Source of the DNA: Pelobacter sp. UBA6812 | GTDB taxonomy: Bacteria; Desulfobacterota; Desulfuromonadia; Desulfuromonadales; Syntrophotaleaceae | DNA length: 64,000 nt | Reading direction: 5' to 3' | Assembly: GCA_002452265.1 (NCBI GenBank) | Contig: DKEW01000080.1 | Coordinates: 28,845 to 92,844, forward strand | Shown: piece after piece, positions 30,394 through 38,427 of the stretch | How positions within the stretch are numbered: position 1 is the first letter of the stretch | Layout: every line of letters begins with the position of its first letter | Program-made: the position numbers and the translations under genes | The notes under the pieces: generated by a model | Told to the model about the DNA's origin: nothing | The model's input: the letters and a program-made list of their open reading frames with translations, nothing else | Databases searched by the model: none

Positions 30394-31869
30394 TCAGTAG
30401 GTCCAGGCCAAGGTCAGGCAGTTGACGAAAGCCGGGTCGTCCCCAAACTGATCCTTGATGCCGTCGCCGGGCAGGAAAGTCGAAAAAATATAATCGACGG
30501 AAAAGTTTTTACTGAAAGCGTACATCAGCTGCATGTCGACGGTGGTGCCAGCGTAGTCATCTACTTTTTTACCTGGGTTGCGAACATTGGTCAGGTTGTC
30601 CGTTGCATCATACCAGATGAAAAACGCCTGAGTCTTGTACATCAGGTTGGGCAGCCAGTGAGAGAGATCGCCACGCGAGCCGATAGCGATGAGTTTCTGG
30701 CCTGGATTGTCGCCACTGCCGCCGTTACCGATGCCACCGTAACGATGACTTGAGAGAGCGCGTTCAGGCGCATAGGAATAAAGGGTCGCTCCGTAACTCT
30801 GACCGATGTCTTCACCGAGAATATTGCCATCCATCCCCATCAGGCCGGAGAAACGGCCGATGTCGGTAATGCCCACCCAGCCTTCTACATCGTCATCTGA
30901 AGCATCGTCATCGCCTTGGGTATAGCGGAAAGCGACGTAAGGATTAAACGCTTTGGCTACGGTCATCTCTACCCCGGCATACATGGACCAGCTCGAGATA
31001 TCCGCACCGCTGTCAAACTCGCCATCGGCGGCAATTACTTCGAAGCAGGGTTTGAACCAGCCGGCCTGTCCAGTAGCTTCGAGGCCGTAATAGGTGATCT
31101 GTGCTTCCTTCGAATCGTTGTCGCTGTAGGCCACAATCGGGCTTACCGACATACTCAGGTTGCCGTTTTTACCATCGCTGTTACCGAAAAAAGCGTTTTG
31201 AGGTAGTGCCTGGTTACCGGCCGAGAGATCCTGAGTTAACTTGAAGGTATAGACATTCCAGTCGTCGGCGTCAGGACTGCGTAATACATCTTCGGTATCG
31301 TACGAACTGGGCAGGCTGGTCCGGTTCTGGATGGGCAGATAAAGCAGTTCATAGCGAGTCGATGACGTGATGTCGCCACGGAAGCCGAGAAAGGGATGAT
31401 CGTCACCGTAGAGCAGACCACCGGTTTTGATATCCAATGCACGAATGTCCCAACCCGCTTCCAGTTCCAGCCAGGGTAAAAACCGGTACAGCAACTCCAC
31501 CCGCTCGATACCGAACTCGCTGCCCGAGTTCGGTTTGCCTTCCTTGTTTACGGAGCCTACGTAGTATGAACGGTCAGCCGAATCCTTTTCCATGATGACA
31601 TCCGCTTCGGCGATCATTTTGACCGACCAGGCGTCACCCGAAGCTTTCCAACCCAGGCGTAGTTCTGCGCGGGTGTGGTGTCCACCGGTAAGCCCGCCTT
31701 CGTTGATGATAAAAGCATCATTTTTTGAACTTTGAAAATCGAAGTTGTTGTAAAAAGTGGGCTTGATTTTGGCGGTACCGAAAAAATCGATACCAGCCGC
31801 TGCGGGCCCTTCTGGAAGCAGTGTCAGGGCCAACACTGCCAGCATCAGACGGCGGATGTTTCGCTGCAT
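30394..31869 (-). CDS. Outer-membrane porin-like beta-barrel protein, module 2
   Basis: A 491-residue protein with signal peptide (MQRNIRRLMLAVLALTLLPEGPAAA) and a mature chain of alternating hydrophobic/aromatic strands (YELLYLPIQ, FRYTQGDDDAS) and acidic turns, ending in a C-terminal aromatic residue (LTLAWTY), the hallmark of outer-membrane barrels. It recalls alginate-export-type or general porins, but the substrate is unknown. ATG 31869 has AGGAGG seven bases upstream and is preferred to the start at 31887. A TTGACT-17-TATATC promoter lies 125 bases upstream. Followed by a propeller protein as in module 1. Confidence 0.75.
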   Translation of the reverse strand: MQRNIRRLMLAVLALTLLPEGPAAAGIDFFGTAKIKPTFYNNFDFQSSKNDAFIINEGGLTGGHHTRAELRLGWKASGDAWSVKMIAEADVIMEKDSADRSYYVGSVNKEGKPNSGSEFGIERVELLYRFLPWLELEAGWDIRALDIKTGGLLYGDDHPFLGFRGDITSSTRYELLYLPIQNRTSLPSSYDTEDVLRSPDADDWNVYTFKLTQDLSAGNQALPQNAFFGNSDGKNGNLSMSVSPIVAYSDNDSKEAQITYYGLEATGQAGWFKPCFEVIAADGEFDSGADISSWSMYAGVEMTVAKAFNPYVAFRYTQGDDDASDDDVEGWVGITDIGRFSGLMGMDGNILGEDIGQSYGATLYSYAPERALSSHRYGGIGNGGSGDNPGQKLIAIGSRGDLSHWLPNLMYKTQAFFIWYDATDNLTNVRNPGKKVDDYAGTTVDMQLMYAFSKNFSVDYIFSTFLPGDGIKDQFGDDPAFVNCLTLAWTY

Positions 31870-31993
31870 GGGTTTTCCTCCTGTCAAAGAAAAAGATCCA
31901 TCCGGTATGGCCTGCTGGCAAATAGTATGAGATGAATAGGGGCAAGCGGCGATTCCGGAGGATTAAATTACATCAGGCACTTGTTGTGACGCC

Positions 31994-32022
31994 GATATAG
32001 CAGAAATTACCATATCAGTCAA
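31994..32022 (-). promoter_or_regulatory. Sigma-70-type promoter of module 2 porin
   Basis: On the minus strand TTGACT (32017-32022) and TATATC (31994-31999) are 17 bases apart, upstream of the porin gene and downstream of the module 1 terminator. Confidence 0.55.
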
Positions 32023-32093
32023 TTTAAATAAAACAATGTTTTGGCAGGGTTGAATGGTGTTCGGGGAAATCAAACATAGATGCAGCAAAAAGA

Positions 32094-32118
32094 AAGCCCC
32101 GGAGGATATCCGGGGCTT
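32094..32118 (-). terminator. Rho-independent terminator after module 1 propeller gene
   Basis: AAGCCCCGG / CCGGGGCTT stem (9 bp, loop of 7) followed on the minus strand by TCTTTTT. It separates module 1 from module 2 transcription. Confidence 0.82.
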
Positions 32119-32147
32119 CGTGTGAAACGTGAAGGTGAAACTGATTT

Positions 32148-33860
32148 TTACTTGACCAGGGGGAAGACCAGCAGCTGGCTGCCGCCGTCCTTGCCGAACA
32201 CCGAACCTGCCTGGGTAGCCACCATCATCACGCGTTTCTGGTCCAGGGTAAGTCCTTGCAGCGGAAGATCGAGTTCTTCGCCCAGCGTGCCTTTGACAAA
32301 CATGCCATCACGGAACTTTACTACCGCAAGCCAGCTTTTGCTGACATTTGCGGAGATGCCCGGAGCTGATATCAAAGAGGATTCGGAGGCCACGGACAAC
32401 AGTTCACTGCCGCCGTCGTTGTCGAGATCCACGGCAATGGGCGGTACTTCGAACGCGGCGAAGTGGGTCTTGGTTTCGCGGGCGTTGGGCTGCTCTTCAA
32501 ACATGATGCGAGACACCGAGCCGCCCATCATTTTAGGCGATTTGTAGCGCTGTTTGTCGCCGGAATAAACATACATCAGACCGTCGCGAACAAAAACGGT
32601 TTCGGGGTCATGGTCACCATCGAGGTCGGCCATCAGGCTGCCGCCGACGGTGAATCGGCGGGGCAGTTCAAAGGAAATATCACGGGTCTCAAGCTTGCCG
32701 TTTTGCAGCTGCAGTTCCCGTACGATGGTCCCCCAGAAGGTTTCCCGGTCAAAGTTCTGCGCCAGCAGCAGTTCCCTGCTACCATTCCCGTCGCGATCAA
32801 AGGTGCCGAGACTGTAGGGAAGAAACTTTCCGACAGCGGAGAAAGTCCCGTTTGCAAAATGGTAAACCGAGGAATTCAGGCCGTTGTCTTTCCAGGCCGA
32901 AACGGCCAGATACAGCTCGCCGGACGCCGGTTGCCACCAGTGCAGAGCCAGAATCTGCGGCAGGGTCTCGGGCTGGAATTCCGTGACGGGAACCAGGGTA
33001 TCTCCGGCCTTGAAAAGTTTGATAACGGTGCCGTCGGTAGCAGCCATCAACAGGTCGTTGCCTGAACGCACGAAATCAGCCATGACGGCGGCAAAGCCCA
33101 GTCCGCCAGGAGTCTGGAATCCGGGCATGGCGATATCGTACCGCACGCCGTGGGCGCTAGCTACCGGTTTGACCGGGGTCTCAAGGCGGTAAGGTGCTGC
33201 GGCTGCGGCTGCGGCTGCGGCAGTCTGCAGGGGTGCCGAAACGGTAGGCAGCAGCTCGGCAGGCAACGGATAGGCACGCACTACCCTGAACTTGGCGTCA
33301 CGCACTGTGATGCCATCGCGTCCGGCTAAGACAAACAGGTCAGCCGAAGCGGCACCTGCAGAAGCAGGCTTGGCCGGCTTTTCGGCCTGGGCAGCGGCAA
33401 AATCCTGCCAGTCAAGGGCTGGCAGGGCGGCCTTGAGGGAGCTGTAAAAGCCTTCGGCTTTGCCGGTATAATCCCAAAACGCGGTACGCAAACCATCGTA
33501 GCGGCGAATGCTGTCGCCGCGCTTGATGTCCGCTTTGCCGGTCAGCGCCTTGGTGTGGGAAAAGCCTTCCTTGATCTGGGTGACCTGCAATACCCCTTTG
33601 CTGGAGTCAAGGGTGCCGATGACCTTGCCGGTCACCGGATGGGTGATCTTTTCTCCAGGTTGGATCACGCTGAAAAGGTCCCCCACCACCAGGCCCTTGG
33701 CGGCATCGAGATCGATCAGGTACTCATCTTGTACCGGCAGCACGACATAGCCCGGTACCGGTTGCAGATCCCCGACCATATCCTCCAGGGTTCCGGCCGA
33801 GGTGGTTCCTGCCGCCACCAGCAGCAGAGCCACCAGCCATACACTAACTTTGGAAATCAA
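32148..33860 (-). CDS. Exported protein with FlgT-like domain and FG-GAP/VCBS-like propeller, module 1
   Basis: A 570-residue protein begun at TTG 33860, since AGGAGG lies seven bases upstream (the upstream frame opens at another TTG inside it). It has a signal peptide (VWLVALLLVAAGTTSA), then a domain of about 90 residues with the FlgT-C-like pattern (VVGDLFSVIQPGEKITHPVTG, KRGDSIRRYDG), a poly-Ala linker coded by a GCTGCG repeat, and a propeller part with calcium-loop repeats DRDGNGSREL, DLDGDHDPET and DLDNDGGSEL. It parallels the module 2 protein. A terminator separates it from the porin gene upstream. Function unknown; likely periplasmic or surface. Confidence 0.65.
   Translation of the reverse strand: MISKVSVWLVALLLVAAGTTSAGTLEDMVGDLQPVPGYVVLPVQDEYLIDLDAAKGLVVGDLFSVIQPGEKITHPVTGKVIGTLDSSKGVLQVTQIKEGFSHTKALTGKADIKRGDSIRRYDGLRTAFWDYTGKAEGFYSSLKAALPALDWQDFAAAQAEKPAKPASAGAASADLFVLAGRDGITVRDAKFRVVRAYPLPAELLPTVSAPLQTAAAAAAAAAPYRLETPVKPVASAHGVRYDIAMPGFQTPGGLGFAAVMADFVRSGNDLLMAATDGTVIKLFKAGDTLVPVTEFQPETLPQILALHWWQPASGELYLAVSAWKDNGLNSSVYHFANGTFSAVGKFLPYSLGTFDRDGNGSRELLLAQNFDRETFWGTIVRELQLQNGKLETRDISFELPRRFTVGGSLMADLDGDHDPETVFVRDGLMYVYSGDKQRYKSPKMMGGSVSRIMFEEQPNARETKTHFAAFEVPPIAVDLDNDGGSELLSVASESSLISAPGISANVSKSWLAVVKFRDGMFVKGTLGEELDLPLQGLTLDQKRVMMVATQAGSVFGKDGGSQLLVFPLVK
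33196..33221. repeat. GCTGCG hexamer simple repeat inside a coding region
   Basis: About four units of GCTGCG code for the poly-Ala linker of the module 1 propeller protein. In-frame hexamer slippage would change linker length without a frameshift. Confidence 0.6.
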
Positions 33861-33920
33861 GGCAAAACCTCCTATCAAGCGGTGCGTGAAATAGTCATAT
33901 CGATTGCCCGACCGGTAAAC

Positions 33921-33947
33921 AAAAGGGGCCGGGCAAAGCCCGGCCCC
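33921..33947 (-). terminator. Rho-independent terminator between module 1 porin and propeller genes
   Basis: Perfect GGGGCCGGGC/GCCCGGCCCC stem with a 3-base loop (33925-33947), followed on the minus strand by TTTTGTTT. It should cut most transcripts after the porin gene, giving more porin than propeller protein. Confidence 0.85.
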
Positions 33948-33976
33948 AACGTATCACAACAGGTATTGCGAAACAA

Positions 33977-35329
33977 TTAGAACTTGAACTGAATGCGGGC
34001 GTCGGTGCGGAACACGTCGTCGCCATTGCCATCGGAAGCCATCGCGTCCCAGGCATCGCCAGCTACCAGGTACCCGGCGTTGATGTCGGCGGTGAGACCT
34101 TTCATGATGGTGTAGCTGGCGCCAACCACAAATTCGTGACCGATTTCGTTGTCACCGAGACGAGAATCTTCGGCAGTGTTGTGCCAGAAGTACTTGGCCC
34201 AGAGTTTGGTTTTAGCATTCAACTTATGCGAAGCGCCAACGTAGATCAGCTGGTAGCCCTGGTCGAGCACATAGGGCGCCTGGCTGTAAGAGTTGTCGTC
34301 GCAGTAGTTGTCGAAGATGATGACCGAACCAAGGATCGAGGTTGCAATATCGATAACTTCGAAGTTTTCGACATCGCTATCACTATCGTCGTCATCGCCT
34401 GAAGCATACAGGCCACCCAGGGTGAAGGTGTTTTTGCCAACGGTATAATCGAGTTGACCATGGAACAGGTAAGCATTGCGATCGAGGGACTCGCCATCAA
34501 CCTCGACTTCGCCAGTCAGATATATGCCGGTGAACATCCCGGAGAGGTTGTTCCACTTGCCCTTACCAGCCAAGCCAAGCCAGATTTCCTCATCCTGCAG
34601 GGTGAAAGTTTCGCCGAAAACAGGCTCCTGGCCCTGGTCCATATAAATGAGGAAAGCATTCAAACTGTTGCCGCCCTCAAAGACATAGGTAAGGTCAGCA
34701 GCATACGCATCATCATACTGGGATTTGTTTACGGAGGGGTTTGCATCTTTGGAATCGGAGCTTGTGTTCCAGTCGTTACGGAACCAGCCCAGCGAATAGG
34801 CCCAGTTGTTTTCCTTGCGGGTCCACTTGACACCACCAGCATTGTCCGACCAAAGAAGAGCATTGTAACCGACGGGCTGCAGACCGACGGTCAGGCGGGA
34901 AGCCGGATCGAAGGGCAGTTCGAGTTCGGTGTAGGCCCAGCGCAGTTCAAACACGTTGTCGTCGCCGCCGAAGTCAGCACCTTTGCCACCGAATTTGGAG
35001 GAACCAAATTCAAAACCGACAACACCTTTGACTTTTTTTTCATCATCGGACACGGTCATGTCCATGCGGTATTTCAGTTCGCCGAAGAAATCACTGTCGT
35101 TTTTGTTTTTCTTGGTGTCGGGCAGGTTAATTTTACCCTGGGAAAGAAGAGCACCGCCGGCACCAATATACTTTTCACTATCTTTGATGGTACGCACCGA
35201 GGTATCCGCCTGGGTGCTATAGGAAAAACGGTGGTTAAAGTCGCCATGCCACTCGACGTTGATGGCCAGGGCGGGAGTCGCCATGGCCAGGGCGATCAAG
35301 ATCGCCATTGCAATTCTGAACTGTTTCAC
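33977..35329 (-). CDS. Outer-membrane porin-like beta-barrel protein, module 1
   Basis: A 450-residue protein begun at GTG 35329: AAGGAG lies nine bases upstream and a signal peptide follows directly (VKQFRIAMAILIALAMATPALA); the longer frame to 35398 adds an unlikely N-terminus. The mature chain begins INVEWHGDFNHRFSYST, contains acidic loops (YASGDDDDSDSDVENF), many aromatic strand ends and a final aromatic residue (RIQFKF), the outer-membrane barrel C-terminal signature. Two cysteine-poor sections suggest no disulfide. A long AT-rich 5' leader precedes it. Substrate unknown; the abundance of Asp suggests cation preference (weak inference). Confidence 0.78.
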   Translation of the reverse strand: MKQFRIAMAILIALAMATPALAINVEWHGDFNHRFSYSTQADTSVRTIKDSEKYIGAGGALLSQGKINLPDTKKNKNDSDFFGELKYRMDMTVSDDEKKVKGVVGFEFGSSKFGGKGADFGGDDNVFELRWAYTELELPFDPASRLTVGLQPVGYNALLWSDNAGGVKWTRKENNWAYSLGWFRNDWNTSSDSKDANPSVNKSQYDDAYAADLTYVFEGGNSLNAFLIYMDQGQEPVFGETFTLQDEEIWLGLAGKGKWNNLSGMFTGIYLTGEVEVDGESLDRNAYLFHGQLDYTVGKNTFTLGGLYASGDDDDSDSDVENFEVIDIATSILGSVIIFDNYCDDNSYSQAPYVLDQGYQLIYVGASHKLNAKTKLWAKYFWHNTAEDSRLGDNEIGHEFVVGASYTIMKGLTADINAGYLVAGDAWDAMASDGNGDDVFRTDARIQFKF

Positions 35330-35736
35330 GGTTTTGGTCTCCTTCCATCTGAAAAAAAATGCCAAAGATGCGTACGAAGCGCTTATGCCTCGACACAAAT
35401 ATTGAATGGGGATGAAAGCATCTGCTCTCTGATACCCCGGGGTGGTTCCAGTTCGGCTAGGTGTCTAGTCTTATGCCCCTGCAGTGTTAGCCGAAGATTA
35501 GGGTTTTACCTGTTTTTTTATTTCATTCACTTTATTTTAAAAGTCGAAGTGTTTGTGTTTGAACCAGCTAGGCCTCTTTCAACATTTGTGCCAACGCTAT
35601 ATCTTGATGTATACACCGGGGGCGCTGCAAAATATAGGAAAATACTAGGCTTTCGTTTAGTGAAGAACACAAGTCATTGTGTCTTTAATGCCACAGTGTG
35701 TATCGTTATGCAACAGAGTATCTAACGATGCGATAA
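35330..35736. other. Leader/promoter region of module 1 porin gene
   Basis: About 400 bases without a gene. On the minus strand it holds TTGGCACAAATGTTGAA (35580-35596), close to the sigma-54 pattern but with GA instead of GC at -12, and an 8-bp inverted repeat (TTCGGCTA/TAGCCGAA) spanning about 35452-35496. A CCCCGGGG palindrome lies near 35437. No known riboswitch core was recognised. The roles are inferred. Confidence 0.3.
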
Positions 35737-36261
35737 TTATTTATCCAGCGGGGCTGGCGCTGGTTTCTGGTCGATAAGTCGTTGCAGGATGGCGGTGATT
35801 TCGGCGGCTTCAAGTCCGAGGGTATCCTGAACGATACGTCCAGAACGGTCCAGAATCAAAAGCCTGGGGATGGGGTAGACCCGGTAAGCACGATGCACCT
35901 GCCCATCATCGAGCAGCGCTTCAAAGGATGTGGGGAGTTTTTTGCTCTTCAGGTAGTTGCGTACTGTTTTAGCCGGTTCCTGAATGAAAATATCCACAAC
36001 AGGGATCCGATTGTCATTGAGAAACTGGCTGATTTCACACAGTTCAGACAGTTGAGCCTTGCATCCCGGACACCAGGTTGTGCCGATGACCATCAATACT
36101 GGGGTGCCCTTGAAATCAGCCAGACGGACGGTTTTGCCGGCTATATTCTTTAACTTGAAATCGGGGGCGCCATTTCCAGTGGGGAGTTGGCACAGGGCTG
36201 ACGTGGCGATACAAGCGATCAAAAGCCAAGAAAGTAGGGCATATCTCAACGCAGTTTTCAT
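35737..36261 (-). CDS. TlpA-like exported thioredoxin-fold protein
   Basis: A 174-residue protein with a signal peptide (MKTALRYALLSWLLIACIATSALC) and a thioredoxin/AhpC-TSA fold: GAPDFKLKNIAGKTVRLADF, the redox motif WCPGC with both cysteines, and YPIPRLLILDRSGRIVQ with the cis-proline region IP. Such proteins reduce or shuttle disulfides in the periplasm, for example for cytochrome c or porin-associated proteins. The lipobox is not convincing, so it is probably soluble. It precedes the porin A gene by 407 bases; no terminator was seen between them. Confidence 0.88.
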   Translation of the reverse strand: MKTALRYALLSWLLIACIATSALCQLPTGNGAPDFKLKNIAGKTVRLADFKGTPVLMVIGTTWCPGCKAQLSELCEISQFLNDNRIPVVDIFIQEPAKTVRNYLKSKKLPTSFEALLDDGQVHRAYRVYPIPRLLILDRSGRIVQDTLGLEAAEITAILQRLIDQKPAPAPLDK

Positions 36262-36560
36262 GTTTCCTCCTCAGTCGAAACATTGCCTTAAAAGAAAAGC
36301 TATCGATTATTTGGTTATTGAGAAGGATTAGTCAAGGTAAAATCTTGCTTACAGCTCTTCTGGTGTTGCGCTCATCCATCCAGACTCTGAGATATCCTTC
36401 TTCTCTTGGATGCCCCCGCAAGCGTTGACTTTCTAAGGGTAATCCACTACTTTTAGCAGGTATCAAATCCGCTCCAGGTCTGACTTTTGTCTATTGGTCC
36501 AGCTTTTCATCATGTTACACATGGGGCGTTTGTCTACCACTCAGGAAGGAACCAACCAAC
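36262..36560. other. Divergent intergenic region
   Basis: Separates the minus-strand thioredoxin-like gene from the plus-strand hypothetical gene. TTGACT near 36426 could be a -35 element, but no convincing -10 follows. Nothing else was recognised. Confidence 0.3.
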
Positions 36561-37640
36561 TTGTCTCCCACTACCTTTGATTTCCCCCTTGGTATCAGCC
36601 CGTGGCCCAGTGAAAGGCGTCGTCTGCGCCAGCTGCAGGAGGGGTATACCTTTAATCTACTGGAAAATTCCAGTGATTCCTACCGCTTCACCATTATGCC
36701 CGGTGTTGGAAAGATCGAACAACTGTTCCACGCTTTCGCTGCGGCCATGCCCGACGAGTGTTTTTTTATTCTGGAATACTATGCCGATGAGGAAGATCAG
36801 CCGTCCGAGGACAGTGCCGAGCCCTTGCTCTTTTACTCACCCTACATGCCTAAAGAGGAAATCCTTGACGCCTTGCAGCCTTATTTTTCCCGTTTGGCGC
36901 ATGACGGTTTTGTCGGTTTCGGTTTAGCAAACAACCAGGTAGGCATGGAGTTGTTTTATTCCGAAGAAAAGGTTGTAACCTGTTTTACCTGTAACCATAT
37001 CCGCGTCATGGATATTCTCGGTCGCTGTGGGCTGCCCTATAATGCAGAGCAGCTTTTTACTTCTGACCTTGGGCATGATCATTTGTCGCTGCTGTGTTAT
37101 CGCCCTCAGACCTTGCCTCAAGATTTAACACCCTTTAAAGAGCAGGACCTCGATTACCTTTGTTTTTGTCGGGAGATTACTGAAATGCTGGAAATGTATC
37201 CGGTAGAGGATGACCTGTCTTTCTTTCTTTCGCAAAAAGAGCAGCAGCTTATCGCTCTGCGTCTGAGTCAGCATGTGGAATTTTCCGGTTTTGCCGACGA
37301 GGAGTTTGGCGACCTGTTGCTGAGCTGGAGCGATTTTGTGCAGGAGTGTGAAGCCGGGTTTGATGGTAATCTTGAGGATTATCAGGATGGTCTGCGTCTG
37401 CGGGATCTGATCCAGTATGTTATCGAAGGAGTTCCGCCACTGCTGGAGCAAAAGCTTATCGAGGTGGTGTCCGATTCGGACCGGCGGCTTAGCCATAATC
37501 TCGTGGACTGTCGAAAACGCCTGGACGCACCCCAGAATCTGCCACTGCGTGACGATCGTTTCTGGTATCGCGGTATGGTGAGCAAGCAAGGTGTCATTTT
37601 GCGCCGTGATCTGATACGGCAGGGCTGGTTTCAACCATGA
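36561..37640 (+). CDS. Conserved-looking cytoplasmic protein of unknown function
   Basis: A 359-residue soluble protein begun at TTG 36561, ten bases after AGGAAGGA. It is rich in acidic and aromatic residues (FFILEYYADEEDQPSED, EEFGDLLLSWSDFVQECEAGF) and ends with basic FWYRGMVSKQGVILRRDLIRQG. It has no signal peptide, membrane segment or catalytic motif I recognise. Cysteines occur at CFTCNHIR, GRCG and CFC, possibly metal-related, but the spacing is not standard. It is followed 41 bases later by mqnB in the same direction, so a link to menaquinone synthesis or co-expression is possible but unproven. Confidence 0.6.
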   Translation: MSPTTFDFPLGISPWPSERRRLRQLQEGYTFNLLENSSDSYRFTIMPGVGKIEQLFHAFAAAMPDECFFILEYYADEEDQPSEDSAEPLLFYSPYMPKEEILDALQPYFSRLAHDGFVGFGLANNQVGMELFYSEEKVVTCFTCNHIRVMDILGRCGLPYNAEQLFTSDLGHDHLSLLCYRPQTLPQDLTPFKEQDLDYLCFCREITEMLEMYPVEDDLSFFLSQKEQQLIALRLSQHVEFSGFADEEFGDLLLSWSDFVQECEAGFDGNLEDYQDGLRLRDLIQYVIEGVPPLLEQKLIEVVSDSDRRLSHNLVDCRKRLDAPQNLPLRDDRFWYRGMVSKQGVILRRDLIRQGWFQP

Positions 37641-37680
37641 TGCGGGCCTTCCTGTACAACCCGCCCGGGTGGGGGTCTTC

Positions 37681-38427
37681 ATGGTTGCAATCGTAGCCGC
37701 AGTGCCGGATGAGACATGGATGTTTCGCCGCAGGTTGTTCCCCTGCGAGGTGCGACGCTGCGGCCGCCGCGATCTATACTGCGGGAGCATGTTCGGTCAT
37801 AAGGTCGTGGTTCTTCATACCGGGGTCGGCAAGATCAACGCTGCCTCGGCGGTTACCGCGTTACTAGAGTATTACACCCCCGAGACGTTGATTATTACCG
37901 GTTGTTGCGGTGCCTATGCCGGCCAGGGCCTGACCAAGGGCGATCTTGTGCTCGCCACTGAAGAGATTTGTGCCGACGAGGGGGTGCTGACTCCCGAGGG
38001 GTTCCGGGATTTCGCCACCTTGGGTTTTTCCCTGCTGGCCAATAAAAGCATCGGTCTGCAGAGTCGCTTCGTCGTTGATCCAAAACTGCAGGAAAACGCC
38101 CGCACCCATCTGGAACGGTTTACCCGGGAAGAAGGGCTGCACCTTGGAATTGGTCCGCTGGTGACGGTCTCCACGTGTTCGGGCACATTGCAGTCCGGAC
38201 TGGATATGCAGGCACGTACCGATGGGCTTGGCGAGAACATGGAAGGCGCTGCCGTGGCGCAGGTCTGCCAGCAGTACAAGGTGCCGTTTCTGGAAATTCG
38301 CGGGGTATCCAATATGGTCGAAGACCGGAATTTGCAGAACTGGGACCTGGCAGGAGCCGCCGAAAATGCTCAGCAGGCCCTGGTGGCTTTGCTGCGTGGC
38401 TGGTTTGCGCCGGTTTTATTGGCCTGA
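37681..38427 (+). CDS. mqnB: Futalosine hydrolase
   Basis: Hydrolyses futalosine (or aminofutalosine route intermediate) to hypoxanthine and dehypoxanthine futalosine in the alternative menaquinone pathway. The 248-residue protein is of the nucleoside phosphorylase/hydrolase fold (PNP_UDP_1): VVVLHTGVGKINAASAVTALL, LIITGCCGAYAGQGLTKGDLVLATEE, and NMEGAAVAQVCQQYKVPFLEIRGVSNMV with the catalytic glutamate in NMEGAA. ATG 37681 has a G-rich Shine-Dalgarno five bases upstream. The stop overlaps the mqnD ATG (TGATG), and the pairing with MqnD is the main support for this specificity over other nucleosidases. Confidence 0.88.
   Translation: MVAIVAAVPDETWMFRRRLFPCEVRRCGRRDLYCGSMFGHKVVVLHTGVGKINAASAVTALLEYYTPETLIITGCCGAYAGQGLTKGDLVLATEEICADEGVLTPEGFRDFATLGFSLLANKSIGLQSRFVVDPKLQENARTHLERFTREEGLHLGIGPLVTVSTCSGTLQSGLDMQARTDGLGENMEGAAVAQVCQQYKVPFLEIRGVSNMVEDRNLQNWDLAGAAENAQQALVALLRGWFAPVLLA

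Noticed and set aside
34454..35725. A 423-residue open frame on the plus strand antisense to the porin gene
   Set aside because: Shadow frame; the porin on the other strand has a signal peptide, Shine-Dalgarno and C-terminal aromatic residue.
38175..38426. Upstream extension of the mqnD open frame into mqnB
   Set aside because: Family sequence begins at the ATG overlapping the mqnB stop; the extension is an out-of-frame reading of mqnB.
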